64,000 bases of DNA from contig CAIXAE010000010.1 of the NCBI GenBank assembly GCA_903917345.1, positions 62,001 to 126,000 on the forward strand. Reading direction: 5' to 3'. The notes below the pieces were generated by a model, which saw only the letters and a program-made list of their open reading frames with translations, searched no databases and had not been told where the DNA came from. The stretch is from an uncultured Methylococcaceae bacterium. Lineage in GTDB: Bacteria; Pseudomonadota; Gammaproteobacteria; Methylococcales; Methylomonadaceae. Of the stretch, positions 44,549 to 53,680 are shown piece after piece; position 1 is the stretch's first letter; every line of letters starts with the position of its first letter. A program made the position numbers and the translations under genes.

Positions 44549-45658
44549 ATGCGTATTTTTACCGTTTTACTGACCAGCCTAACGCTACTATTCAGCACTG
44601 TAAGCTTTGCAAAACCCACTCACACGGTAAAAGCCCCCTACTCGTTAACCAAACAACTCACGATCATTACCCTAGGCGAAGGTCAAATACACGATTCCTT
44701 TCGCCTGCCGGCCCGCATAGAACTTGATCAACAGCATGTAGCCCGAATAGGCGCTACTGTCACAGGACGCATCATCCAAACAGAAACCGTATTGGGCCAA
44801 GAAGTCGCTAAAGGCGAACAACTCGCCACGCTTAATAGCAATGAACTAGCTGAAGCGCAGTCCATGTATTTAAAAAACGCCTCTCAAACGCATTTAAGAC
44901 AATTGGCTGTTAATAGAGCAGAACGCTTACTTGATAATGGCGTTATTGCTACCGCTAACTTACAAGAACGCTTGGCCGCCCTAGAAGAATCCCAAGTTAA
45001 TTTGCATACAGCAGAAGACCACCTGCGTGCCTTGGGCATGAACAATAAAGATCTGAGCCAATTATCAAAAGCCAAAATCATACATTCCATTTTACCCATC
45101 ACCTCCAGCATACAAGGCACCATTGTGGAGCGTAAAGTGACAGTTGGCCAAGTTGTGCAACCGGCAGATGCGTTATTTACCGTAGCCGATTTATCACATG
45201 TATGGATCGTAGCAGAGCTTCCAGAACAACAAGCCAGTTGGGCCCATAAAGGTGATGCCGCTGAAATCAACATCCCTGCATTACCCGAAGCCCACTTAAC
45301 AGGCACACTTAACTATGTTGCAGATATGGTGGATGCCAGCACGCGCACTGTTACAGTGCGCATAGAGTTACCCAACCCCCATCGGGATTTAAAACCGAAC
45401 ATGTTGGCGAGCCTACTCATTAAAAAGCAAGGCACGCAAGAACTCATCTTACCGGATACGGCTGTCATCCGAATTAATGACAAAGACCATGTGTTTAAAG
45501 AAATTAACGCTGATGAATTTGAGCTGATTCCTGTGGAGTTAGGCCCTCGCCATGACAATGTGCGTCCCATCATCAGTGGCTTACACCAAGGTGACAAAAT
45601 AGTCACCGAGGGGAGCTTTCATTTAAACAGTGAGCTACAAAATAAGAAAACGGATTAA
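44549..45658 (+). CDS. RND efflux periplasmic adaptor (CzcB/CusB-like)
   Basis: 369 residues with signal peptide MRIFTVLLTSLTLLFSTVSFA. Membrane-fusion protein plan: barrel-sandwich hybrid (IGATVTGRIIQTETVLGQEVAKGEQL), alpha-hairpin (about 100-170), beta-barrel and membrane-proximal domains (DASTRTVTVRIELPNPHRDLKPNMLASLLI). Connects the inner-membrane pump encoded 3 bases downstream to an outer-membrane channel. No Met/His-rich metal-binding N-terminus is visible, so Cu versus Zn/Co/Cd specificity is unclear. Confidence 0.9.
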   Translation: MRIFTVLLTSLTLLFSTVSFAKPTHTVKAPYSLTKQLTIITLGEGQIHDSFRLPARIELDQQHVARIGATVTGRIIQTETVLGQEVAKGEQLATLNSNELAEAQSMYLKNASQTHLRQLAVNRAERLLDNGVIATANLQERLAALEESQVNLHTAEDHLRALGMNNKDLSQLSKAKIIHSILPITSSIQGTIVERKVTVGQVVQPADALFTVADLSHVWIVAELPEQQASWAHKGDAAEINIPALPEAHLTGTLNYVADMVDASTRTVTVRIELPNPHRDLKPNMLASLLIKKQGTQELILPDTAVIRINDKDHVFKEINADEFELIPVELGPRHDNVRPIISGLHQGDKIVTEGSFHLNSELQNKKTD

Positions 45659-45661
45659 GCC

Positions 45662-48600
45662 ATGTTTGAAGCACTGATTAGAAATAGTTTAAATAGTCGT
45701 ATTCTGGTGTTAGCGCTCGCCGTCTGTATGATTGTTTTTGGCATTTTTGCCTTCAAAAACTTATCGGTTGATGCTTTTCCTGATGTTACCAATGTCCAAG
45801 TTCAAATTGCCACCGAATCTCGGGGACGCTCACCCGAAGAAGTAGAACGTTTTATTACGGCGCCCTTGGAAATCGCCATGACCGGTTTGCCTAACTTAAC
45901 CGAAATGCGCTCACTCAATAAAAACGGTCTGTCTTTAATCACTTTAGTGTTTACCGATGAAACGGATGTTTACTTTGCTAGACAGTTAGTGATGGAACGC
46001 CTTATAGAAGTGAGTCATAGGATGCCTGATGGCATTAATCCCATTTTAGGCCCCGTATCCACAGGATTAGGTGAAGTTTATCAATACACATTAGAGCGTA
46101 GCGATGATGGTAATCGCGCCCTCAGTACAGATGAACTCATGCGGCGCCGAGAAATTCAAGATTGGGTTTTACGTCCGCTATTAAGAAGTATTGCTGGGGT
46201 TGCAGAAATTAACTCACAGGGCGGCTATAACAAGCAGTATCAAATACTCATAAATCCTGACCGATTATTTCATTACCAAATCACCAGTGAAGACGTATTA
46301 AATGCACTTACTCGCAACAACGCAAACAGTGGTGGTGGCGTCTTACCGCATTATGCAGAACAATATTTAATTAGGGGTGTCGGCTTAATTCGGGATATTA
46401 AAGATATTGGCAATATTGTTCTAAAAGAAGAAAACGCCACCCCTATTCACATGCATGACGTTGCCGAAGTCAAAATTGGCTATGAAGAACGCGTGGGCGC
46501 TGTTATTAAAAATGGCTACACAGAGTCAGTCGGTGGCGTCGTAATGATGTTACGAGGTGGCAATGCGAAAGATGTAGTTACGCGTATTAAAGCCAGAGTT
46601 GACGAAATCAACAACAATAATATGTTGCCAGAAGATTTAAAAATCATACCTTACTACGACCGCAGTGAATTAGTCGATGCCGCATTAGGCACGGTAACTC
46701 ACGTTCTTTTAGAAGGTATCGCCCTGGTTATTATTACCCTCGTATTATTTTTAGGGGATGTTCGTTCCAGTCTTATTGTGGTTTGCACGCTCATTGTGAC
46801 GCCATTAATGACGTTTATCGTCATGAATCAACTCGGCATTTCAGCTAATTTAATGTCATTAGGCGGTTTAGCCATCGCGATAGGACTAATTGTGGATGGT
46901 TCGGTCGTGGTGGTTGAGAATGCTTTCAGTGTATTAACCCTCCGTAAAGGCAAATCCACCAGTCGTGTTAACGTGGTTTTGGCTGCCGCCCAAGAAGTAG
47001 CGACGCCCGTCATTTTTGGGGTCATCATCATTGTTTTAGTTTTTCTACCCCTGATGACCTTAAACGGCATGGAAGGCAAAATGTTTGCCCCTCTCGCTTA
47101 TACCATCGCTATTGCACTACTGATTTCACTCATCTTATCACTCACCTTAACCCCCGTATTATGTTCCTATTTATTACAAGGCCAATCTTCGGGTGAGCAT
47201 GACACCCGTATTGTTGCCTTCCTAAAAAAGCCCTATCTGAAACTGCTCAATTTGGCTTTATTAAAAAGCAAGCATGTCGTTCTAGTTGCCAGCTTATTAT
47301 TCTCAAGCGCGCTCCTATTACTGCCTTATCTAGGCAGTACCTTTATCCCAGAAATGAAAGAAGGCTCTATTGTGCCCGCCATTAATCGAGTACCTAATAT
47401 TTCATTACAAGAAGGCATAAAAATGGAGATGGAAGCTATGCGCCTTATTATGACCATTCCCGGGGTTAGCCTAGCGGTCACCAATATTGGTCGAGGCGAA
47501 AGTCCTGCAGATTCACAAAGCCAAAATGAGTCCACCCCCATTATTAGTTTAAAGCCAAGAAATGAATGGCCAGAAGGCTGGACACAAGACCAAATTGCCG
47601 ATGAAATTAGAGATAAATTAAGCACCCATCTGCCGGGCATTCAAATAGTGATGGCGCAACCGATCTCAGATCGAGTTGACGAGATGCTGACCGGCGTGCG
47701 TTCTGATTTAGCCATTAAAGTATTTGGCGACGACTTAGAAACCCTTAAAGCAACGGCCAATGAAATTGCCCACATCGCAAACTCTATTCAAGGCGCCCAA
47801 GATATTCGGGTAGAACGACTCACCGGCCAACAATACTTATCCATTAATGTTAATCGCCAAGCCACTGCCAGACACGGCATTAATGCCGCAGAGATTCATG
47901 ATGTAATTGAAACAGCCATCGGAGGAAAAATAGCCACGGATATTTATGAAGGCGAACGCCGATTTTCTGCCTCAGTACGTCTCCCAGAAAACTTTCGTAA
48001 TAGCATAGAAGCGATTGATGCCATTTTACTCACCTCTGCCAATGGCGCCCGCGTTCCCTTGGGTGATCTTGCCGACATTAGTTTAAATGATGGCCCTTCA
48101 CAAATTAGTCGTGAAATGGGCAAGCGTCGTATCGTAGTGGGTATTAATGTGCGAGATAGAGACCTAGGTGGTTTTGTAGCAGAGCTCCAAAAAGCCGTAG
48201 CTAAGGACGTTAAATTACCCGCGTCCTATTATTTAGAATGGGGTGGACAATTTCAAAATATGGAACGTGCAATAGCCCATCTAAAAATCATTATTCCGAT
48301 TACGATTGCCGGCATTTTCTTCTTATTATTTTTATTATTTAACTCTTTACGTTTTGCGAGTTTAATTATATTGGTGTTACCTTTTGCCTCCATCGGCGGT
48401 GTCTTTGCATTGTTTATCAGCGGTGAATACCTTTCTGTGCCGGCATCTGTAGGCTTTATTGCCTTATGGGGCATTGCCGTCTTAAATGGCGTAGTTTTGG
48501 TGTCTTATATCAGAAACCTTAGAATCAGTGGCCTTAGCCAAGAACAAGCCATCCGCCAAGGATGCGCACAACGTTTTAGACCGGTCATGATGACAGCAAC

Positions 48601-48763
48601 CGTGGCATTATTAGGCTTAATACCCTTTTTATTTGCTACGGGGCCCGGTTCAGAAGTTCAACGGCCTTTAGCCATTGTTGTGATAGGTGGGTTAATTACA
48701 TCAACGTTATTAACCTTAGTGATGATACCCGCGATTTACCATTGGTTTGAAGAAGAGCTATAA
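45662..48763 (+). CDS. Heavy-metal efflux RND transporter (CzcA/CusA family)
   Basis: 1033 residues, 12 transmembrane helices. HME-RND signatures: VDAFPDVTNVQVQI at the N-terminus, RSPEEVERFITAPLE, and the TM4 proton-relay region IAIGLIVDGSVVVVENAF, in which Asp and Glu carry the proton. Exports divalent or monovalent heavy metals with the adaptor upstream and an outer-membrane factor. No OMF gene lies on either side, so a shared TolC-like channel must be encoded elsewhere. The metal cannot be assigned safely. Confidence 0.93.
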   Translation: MFEALIRNSLNSRILVLALAVCMIVFGIFAFKNLSVDAFPDVTNVQVQIATESRGRSPEEVERFITAPLEIAMTGLPNLTEMRSLNKNGLSLITLVFTDETDVYFARQLVMERLIEVSHRMPDGINPILGPVSTGLGEVYQYTLERSDDGNRALSTDELMRRREIQDWVLRPLLRSIAGVAEINSQGGYNKQYQILINPDRLFHYQITSEDVLNALTRNNANSGGGVLPHYAEQYLIRGVGLIRDIKDIGNIVLKEENATPIHMHDVAEVKIGYEERVGAVIKNGYTESVGGVVMMLRGGNAKDVVTRIKARVDEINNNNMLPEDLKIIPYYDRSELVDAALGTVTHVLLEGIALVIITLVLFLGDVRSSLIVVCTLIVTPLMTFIVMNQLGISANLMSLGGLAIAIGLIVDGSVVVVENAFSVLTLRKGKSTSRVNVVLAAAQEVATPVIFGVIIIVLVFLPLMTLNGMEGKMFAPLAYTIAIALLISLILSLTLTPVLCSYLLQGQSSGEHDTRIVAFLKKPYLKLLNLALLKSKHVVLVASLLFSSALLLLPYLGSTFIPEMKEGSIVPAINRVPNISLQEGIKMEMEAMRLIMTIPGVSLAVTNIGRGESPADSQSQNESTPIISLKPRNEWPEGWTQDQIADEIRDKLSTHLPGIQIVMAQPISDRVDEMLTGVRSDLAIKVFGDDLETLKATANEIAHIANSIQGAQDIRVERLTGQQYLSINVNRQATARHGINAAEIHDVIETAIGGKIATDIYEGERRFSASVRLPENFRNSIEAIDAILLTSANGARVPLGDLADISLNDGPSQISREMGKRRIVVGINVRDRDLGGFVAELQKAVAKDVKLPASYYLEWGGQFQNMERAIAHLKIIIPITIAGIFFLLFLLFNSLRFASLIILVLPFASIGGVFALFISGEYLSVPASVGFIALWGIAVLNGVVLVSYIRNLRISGLSQEQAIRQGCAQRFRPVMMTATVALLGLIPFLFATGPGSEVQRPLAIVVIGGLITSTLLTLVMIPAIYHWFEEEL

Positions 48764-48792
48764 CAATAAATCGCTAATGGGTGGTGAAAGCC

Positions 48793-48822
48793 TTGACAAT
48801 AAAAGAGTAAGCTAGGTATTTT
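48793..48822 (+). promoter_or_regulatory. Promoter of murI
   Basis: TTGACA, 18-base spacer, TATTTT, about 45 bases before the murI ATG. The -10 lies in the loop of a small hairpin (TAAGCTA / TAGCTTA), which might also end the RND transcript. Confidence 0.5.
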
Positions 48823-48865
48823 ACTTAGCTTATTTAATAATGTGTAAGGACTGCCCACTAACACC

Positions 48866-49708
48866 ATGGCCCATCCGTCCTCCCTTATTCGAACCATCGG
48901 AATTTTCGACTCTGGCGTTGGTGGCTTGTCAGTTCTTAAAGCTATCAGAAAAAAACACCCCAGCATTAATTTCATCTACATCGCAGATTCGGGGTACGCC
49001 CCCTATGGCAGTCGGTCAGCAGAATTCATTGAAAGCCGAGCCTCTCATATTGCCCATTCTCTGATTGACGCAGGCGCAGAAGTTATCGTTATCGCCTGCA
49101 ACACCGCCACGGCAATAGCGGTTGCAAAGTTGCGCGCAACACTGACTGTCCCGATTATCGCGTTGGAACCCGCCATAAAACCCGCAGTCGCACTCACAAA
49201 AACCAAAGTCATTGGTGTTCTGGCCACTGAAAGAACGATAGAAAGTCAAACAGTAGCAAGACTATGCGCGGAATTTGGTCATGGCGTAAATATCTTATTA
49301 CAACCCTGTCCGGGTTTGGTAGAATGGGTCGAGCGCGGTGAACTCTCCTCCGATGGAACCTATGAGTACCTCAGAAAACTTATTTGCCCATTGCTTGCCC
49401 AACATGCCGACACCCTCGTCCTTGGCTGTACACATTATGTGTTTTTAAAATCCGCTATTCAGCAAATCGCCGGCCCCGACGTCCATATCATAGAGTCATC
49501 AGCAGCGGTTGCTCGCCAAACGATGCGCTATCTTAATATTAACAAGGCTAACAGCCTAAACGAACCGACAGGTCATGAAGTATTTATGACCACGGGATCT
49601 CCAGAACATGCCCAGACCCTGTTTTCGCAACTATGGGGAAGTCCGGTTAAGGTTTTGGCTCTTGATAACCCAGTAGCACCTTCTCACCTTATCATTGATA
49701 GATATTAG
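48866..49708 (+). CDS. murI: Glutamate racemase
   Basis: Cofactor-independent production of D-glutamate for peptidoglycan. Catalytic cysteines in VIACNTATA and LVLGCTHYVFL; N-terminal IGIFDSGVGGLSVLKAI with the base-binding Asp/Ser. 280 residues. Monocistronic with its own promoter. Confidence 0.96.
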   Translation: MAHPSSLIRTIGIFDSGVGGLSVLKAIRKKHPSINFIYIADSGYAPYGSRSAEFIESRASHIAHSLIDAGAEVIVIACNTATAIAVAKLRATLTVPIIALEPAIKPAVALTKTKVIGVLATERTIESQTVARLCAEFGHGVNILLQPCPGLVEWVERGELSSDGTYEYLRKLICPLLAQHADTLVLGCTHYVFLKSAIQQIAGPDVHIIESSAAVARQTMRYLNINKANSLNEPTGHEVFMTTGSPEHAQTLFSQLWGSPVKVLALDNPVAPSHLIIDRY

Positions 49709-49733
49709 AAGGTTATAGCAAAACCATGATAGC

Positions 49734-49745
49734 ATTGATATCAAT
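49734..49745. promoter_or_regulatory. Palindrome ahead of fitAB-type operon
   Basis: ATTGATATCAAT, a perfect 12-bp palindrome, 20 bases before the antitoxin ATG. FitA/VapB-type antitoxins bind short palindromes in their own promoters, so this is a candidate autoregulatory operator. Confidence 0.4.
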
Positions 49746-49765
49746 CGTTTTCTTGGAGATAAATC

Positions 49766-50002
49766 ATGCCTAGTCTAGTCGTTAGAAATCTTGACGAATC
49801 TATCCTTATTGCACTTAAAGAAAGAGCTGTTGCGCATCAACGGTCAACAGAAGCGGAACACAGAGCGATTTTGGCAGAGGTATTAAGCAAACCTAAGCGT
49901 AAATCTTTTGCTGAAGCCTTATCAAGCATTCCTGATGTTGGGAATGATGAGGATTTTGTCAGAATACAAGACGACACCCCTGCAAGCCATGTATTTAATT
50001 GA
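49766..50002 (+). CDS. FitA-like ribbon-helix-helix antitoxin
   Basis: 78 residues, good GGAGA ribosome-binding site. The RHH fold reads MPSLVVRNLDESILIALKERAVAHQRSTEAEHRAILAEVL, with beta strand SLVVRN and two helices, as in FitA/StbC proteins. The C-terminal tail (KRKSFAEALSSIPDVGNDEDF) would wrap the toxin. Overlaps the PIN toxin gene by 14 bases. Confidence 0.9.
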   Translation: MPSLVVRNLDESILIALKERAVAHQRSTEAEHRAILAEVLSKPKRKSFAEALSSIPDVGNDEDFVRIQDDTPASHVFN

Positions 50003-50408
50003 TACCAATATTATTAGTGAAATTAGAAAAGGTGAAAAAGCTGATCAAGGCGTAAAGCATTTTTTTGATACCGCAAACCAAAACAGTACACCACTGTATA
50101 TTTCATCAATAACCATCGGTGAATTAAGGAGAGGGGTCGATTTAATTTATCATCGTGGTGATGATACGCAAGGTAGATTATTAGAGAATTGGTTAAATTC
50201 AATTCTTGATGAATACCAAAACAATATTCTTAATATAGATTATCAAATTGCCTTGCTTTGGGGAAGATTAAGAGTGCCGGAGCCTCAACATGCGCTGGAT
50301 AAATTGATTGCAGCCACTGCATTAAACTACGGACTGATTGTTGTTACACGAAATACCAAAGACTTTGAGAATACTGGTATTAGACTCTTAAACCCTTTTA
50401 TAGATTAA
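49989..50408 (+). CDS. FitB/VapC-type PIN-domain toxin
   Basis: Start taken at MYLIDTNIISEIRKG (49989) inside the end of the antitoxin; the longer ORF in the track begins within the antitoxin in another frame. 139 residues of PIN domain with the acidic active-site set: Asp5 (LIDTN), Glu in ITIGELRRG, Asp in HALDKLIAATAL and the TRNTKDF end motif. VapC-type RNase, held inactive by the FitA-like partner. A complete, apparently intact type II toxin-antitoxin pair. Confidence 0.92.
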   Translation: MYLIDTNIISEIRKGEKADQGVKHFFDTANQNSTPLYISSITIGELRRGVDLIYHRGDDTQGRLLENWLNSILDEYQNNILNIDYQIALLWGRLRVPEPQHALDKLIAATALNYGLIVVTRNTKDFENTGIRLLNPFID

Positions 50409-50459
50409 TAACAAAACGCGGTACTTGGTTATTTATAAATACCGCCCAACGAAGAATAC

Positions 50460-51074
50460 TTAGATAATAATTTTTGAAACAGGATCACAAAAATCGGTGA
50501 GGCCTAGTGGGGTCAGTGCATTCATTCTAAAAAAGCATTTTGAGCCAACCGTTAAACCAGAAATCGTCATTCTTGCACTGGTACTACTTCCCGCTGATTT
50601 CCAACCTGCCGCTGTAGTGGGTATTTCACCTATTGTAATCTCCACATTATAAGCCCCTGCACTTTCAATCGCTTTCATCACCGCGTCTACCGTACCCGAA
50701 ACCAAACCGTCATTAATCACTAAGGGCAATTTATTAAAAGGTGCGGGCTGCAGGGTACAATGAAAACCACTAGAAAGTATTTTAGCGTCATCACCGTTGG
50801 CAATTCTCTCTACATACGCGGCTAAATTATGGAATATGTCATCCGCAATCTTTTCTTTAGCATGTTCTTACGCGGTTGTTAATGGACCCCCGCCTTGTGC
50901 AGCTAATGCCGCTATTTCTAAATTATCGACCGCCAGTTTAGCCTCTGCTAAAGGTACATCCGGCATCTGATAATTTATATTCCCTGTCATATAAACTAAT
51001 ACACTGCGATAAAAAATAATTTTATCTGGCACGGGCAATCTAATAAACTCTAAAGAGACTTTAGTCTTTTTCAT
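50460..51074 (-). pseudogene. Fibronectin-type-like protein gene with in-frame stop
   Basis: One continuous minus-strand frame of about 204 codons starting MKKTKVSLEFIRLPVPDKI (AAGG ribosome-binding site) is cut by a single TAA at 50868-50870. The two halves are listed separately by the ORF track: 51095-50868 (which begins at an earlier ATG) and 50729-50460, but the codons between 50868 and 50729 continue in the same frame (EHAKEKIADDIFHNLAAYVERIANG). The plan, MTGN-containing N-terminus, an ANG-containing helix and a C-terminal fibronectin-III-like strand set (ITISGLTVGSKCFFRMNAL), matches a conserved bacterial family of unknown function. Probably recently inactivated, or a base-call error. 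Confidence 0.75.
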
Positions 51075-51353
51075 ATAAAACCTTAATATAATCATTTAGG
51101 AAGGAGTCTTGAGTATACGCAGTAAAGTCAAAAAGCTAGCATTTATTTTCCGCCGACCCACATTAATCCTCATAAATAATAGGTTTTATTGGCTAATTTT
51201 AAACTTAATTACCTCTACAGTCCCCGCACACCCTAAGATCTTAAGAAATAATGGTGATTGAGAAAATAATTTAAATACAGTCCCATTTTTAGCAAATTAA
51301 CGGCAATGCTTGCGGTGAATTTATTATGTGCCCAAGAACCAGAGCTCGTTGTT
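51075..51353. other. AT-rich gap before the 42-bp array
   Basis: 279 AT-rich bases upstream of the interrupted gene. No ORF with independent support; frames listed here are extensions from the repeat array. Confidence 0.35.
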
Positions 51354-51658
51354 GAGGAACTCTGCGTGCATGTCCAATACCTGTGCAAGCTTGCACAGGT
51401 ATTGGACATGCACGCACAGTCCTTATGCGAGCCTGCACAGATACTCGACCTGCACGCACAGTCCTTATGCAAGCCTGCACAGATACTCGACCTGCATGCA
51501 CAGACCTTATGCAAGCTTGCACAGGTACTCGACCTACACGCACAGTCCTTATGCAAGCCTGCACAGATACTCGACCTGCACGCACAGTCCTTATGCAAGC
51601 CTGCACAGATACTCGACCTGCACGCACAGTCCTTATGCAAGCTCGCATAGAGTTCCTC
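51354..51658. repeat. 42-bp tandem array with terminal inverted repeats
   Basis: About six units of 42 bases (consensus contains GCACGCACAGTCCTTATGCA and CCTGCACAGATACTCGAC), the third and first diverged. 42 is divisible by three, so all frames stay open on both strands (for example LHAQSLCKPAQILD or Cys-rich DCACRSSICAGLHK). The first unit is part of a perfect 54-bp palindrome at 51363-51416 centred on AAGCTT. The whole block is bounded by GAGGAACTCT and its complement AGAGTTCCTC. There are no unique spacers, so it is not CRISPR. It may be a mobile or structural repeat; coding of a Cys-rich peptide on the minus strand (51233-51715, TTG start) is possible but unsupported by a ribosome-binding site. 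Confidence 0.85.
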
Positions 51659-51714
51659 CTCCTCTTTTAAACTTTCCTGCAAAATAAGAATCATCATCTG
51701 TAATAAACCCGACA

Positions 51715-51738
51715 ACGTTATGTACTAAACAGCCTAAC
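51715..51738 (+). promoter_or_regulatory. ModE-like site 1
   Basis: Half-site CGTTATGTA, six bases, then AGCCTAACG. The left half differs from the CGTTATATA ModE half-site at one position; the right half keeps TAACG. It shares the 15-mer ACGTTATGTACTAAA with site 2, 156 bases downstream. Lies 228 bases before the porin ATG. Confidence 0.45.
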
Positions 51739-51870
51739 GATGTAAGAAATAAAACAGAACCCTTAAACTTTTCAGCACAACCTTCCCTCAGCAACCTTAT
51801 TAATATCAATAGGGAGCGCTATTTCTAACCAAAACAAAATCTTTGGCATGTCATTTGCAAACACCATACA

Positions 51871-51903
51871 CGTTATGTACTAAAGTACATTCCGTTATAT
51901 AAT
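51871..51903 (+). promoter_or_regulatory. ModE-like site 2 overlapping a -10 element
   Basis: CGTTATGTA, six bases, TACATTCCG: a near-match to the molybdate-responsive ModE operator (left half CGTTATATA, right half TACATAACG in the Escherichia coli modA site, recalled from literature). Immediately after it comes a third half-site CGTTATATA whose last bases form TATAAT (51898-51903), about 62 bases before the porin ATG. Binding here would block that promoter when molybdate is plentiful. Confidence 0.5.
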
Positions 51904-51965
51904 TGAACACGAGCCCAACGAATCCCTCTTCGTTGAAACTTTTTGTACCGCTTTAAGGAACCCTG

Positions 51966-53642
51966 ATGACATTAAAGAAACGTCGTCCCGTCGGACATTC
52001 GACACTTAAATTAATTATCCCTGGTTTGATGATGCTTAATTATCCAACGCTAGGACTTTCTGCTGAAACTCTCAATGCGGATCCTGCCGCCACAAAGCTA
52101 CCCACGCCTACCTACACTAGTGCCCCTATGGCGGCTTACAACTTTATGATGGATGATGCGCTACTAGGTAATAGTTATGAAAAGCCGGTCTGGAATGTAC
52201 ATGACACCTTAGGCTTGCCGAAATGGTTGTCGTTTGGTGTGGAACAAAGAACGCGATATGAGTCAGTTTCCGATGCCTTTAAAGGCTCACAAAAAACGTC
52301 GCCTTCTTCACTCGGCCAATCAAAGGGCGGGGATCAGCAAATCGCTTTACAAACAGACTTTTGGTTACAAGCCAAGTTTAATAAATTTCGACTTGCCGTG
52401 GAATTAATGGATGCCAGAACGTTAGGCTCAGATGTTAGCAAAAGCACAAATGCCAGCAATAGTCCTAACACAACCCCGTTTCCATCAAACAACTCATCTG
52501 TTGATACTTGGGATTTTGCTCAAGGCTATGCCTCTTGGGCTGATCAAAACGTATTGAATAGTGGCTTAGGCACTGAGATTAAATTCGGCCGCCAAACCAT
52601 GGATTTGGGCAGTCGTCGCTTAGTCGCCAGACCCATATTTAGAAATACCGTTAATAACTTTACCGGCGTAAGAACGCGCGTAATAGCTTATGACAAATGG
52701 CAATTTAATGCGTTTGCTACGGTACCCGTGCTCAGATACCCTAATTACAATTCGATAACAACAAACCCCAATTTACTGAATAACACAAAATGGGATGAAG
52801 AAGATTTTCATACTTGGTTTTCAGGCGGCATTTTTGAATACAGCAACTTATATAAAGATATCAACGCAGAGGTGGCTCTGTATCAGTTAAACGAAGGAGA
52901 CAGTTCTCTAAACGCCACTCGTAATCGCAATTACTGGACACCGACGGTGCGTATTTATCAAAAACCAGCCAAAGGGAAGTTCGACTTTCAAGCGGAAGGA
53001 ATGGGGCAATTTGGTACGGTTAAATATGCTGCAACCAGCACTTATGCTAATACAACCCAACTCCATGAAGCGTGGTCCTCACATGTAGAAGCAGGCTATA
53101 GTTTTGACATGCCTTGGTCACCCCGATTCTATTTAGAATATGACTATGCCAGTGGCAGTTCTAATTGGAAAGACCATTCTTCTGCAGGTGTTGATGGTCG
53201 ATTTGACCCATTATATGGCGCCTCTGATTTTGACTTTGGACCGACAGGCATTTATGGTGCCTTCCAAAGAAGTAACATCAACTCTCCGGGCTATAAATTG
53301 GACTTTGCACCCACTAAAGATTTGTCATTCAGGTTTCAACAACGTTTAGTGTGGTTAGCCTCTGCAACTGATTGTTGGGGTGGAAATACCTGCACCGCTG
53401 CCACGCAGCCCGCATTAGCTAATGGTAATGGTTCCTTTGTGGGTGATCAATTAGGTTTTACCGGACGTTATAACTTTAATAGCAGTATTAATTTTGATGC
53501 CGGCTGGTACCACTTATTTAAAGGTGAATTTGCTAAATCAGCGCATACCACTTCAAGCACAGGCATTTATTTAACCGGAGTCACTCCACCGCCTGGCGCT
53601 GATACTGACTATTTCTTTGTTCAAAGTCAGTTAAGATTTTAA
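51966..53642 (+). CDS. Outer-membrane porin, alginate-export family
   Basis: 558 residues. Signal sequence in about the first 38 residues (LKLIIPGLMMLNYPTLGLSA), then a beta-barrel of the alginate_export (AlgE-like) family: LSFGVEQRTRYESVSDAFKG, EIKFGRQTMDLGSRRLVARP, ending in the aromatic terminal strand SQLRF. The family covers many anion-selective porins as well as true AlgE. There are no alginate genes here; instead modABC follows 27-38 bases downstream and ModE-like sites lie upstream, which suggests a molybdate- or oxyanion-related channel. AAGGAA ribosome-binding site five bases before the ATG. Confidence 0.85.
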   Translation: MTLKKRRPVGHSTLKLIIPGLMMLNYPTLGLSAETLNADPAATKLPTPTYTSAPMAAYNFMMDDALLGNSYEKPVWNVHDTLGLPKWLSFGVEQRTRYESVSDAFKGSQKTSPSSLGQSKGGDQQIALQTDFWLQAKFNKFRLAVELMDARTLGSDVSKSTNASNSPNTTPFPSNNSSVDTWDFAQGYASWADQNVLNSGLGTEIKFGRQTMDLGSRRLVARPIFRNTVNNFTGVRTRVIAYDKWQFNAFATVPVLRYPNYNSITTNPNLLNNTKWDEEDFHTWFSGGIFEYSNLYKDINAEVALYQLNEGDSSLNATRNRNYWTPTVRIYQKPAKGKFDFQAEGMGQFGTVKYAATSTYANTTQLHEAWSSHVEAGYSFDMPWSPRFYLEYDYASGSSNWKDHSSAGVDGRFDPLYGASDFDFGPTGIYGAFQRSNINSPGYKLDFAPTKDLSFRFQQRLVWLASATDCWGGNTCTAATQPALANGNGSFVGDQLGFTGRYNFNSSINFDAGWYHLFKGEFAKSAHTTSSTGIYLTGVTPPPGADTDYFFVQSQLRF

Positions 53643-53680
53643 TAAGAACGCACACTTCACTCAATTACATGGAGACGATT

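Noticed and set aside
49908-50002. Longer toxin ORF starting inside the antitoxin
   Set aside because: The PIN domain begins at MYLIDTN (49989); the upstream extension has no family match and lies in another frame of the antitoxin.
51354-51658. CRISPR array
   Set aside because: The 42-bp units follow each other directly with no unique spacers, vary within the unit, and no cas genes are present.
51233-51715. Cys-rich repeat protein on the minus strand (and ORFs 51289, 51306, 51328, 51383)
   Set aside because: All frames are open because the unit is a multiple of three; the minus ORF starts with TTG and lacks a ribosome-binding site. Kept only as a repeat.
51966-53642. Alginate exporter AlgE
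   Set aside because: Family match only; no alginate biosynthesis genes are present, and the linkage is to molybdate uptake.
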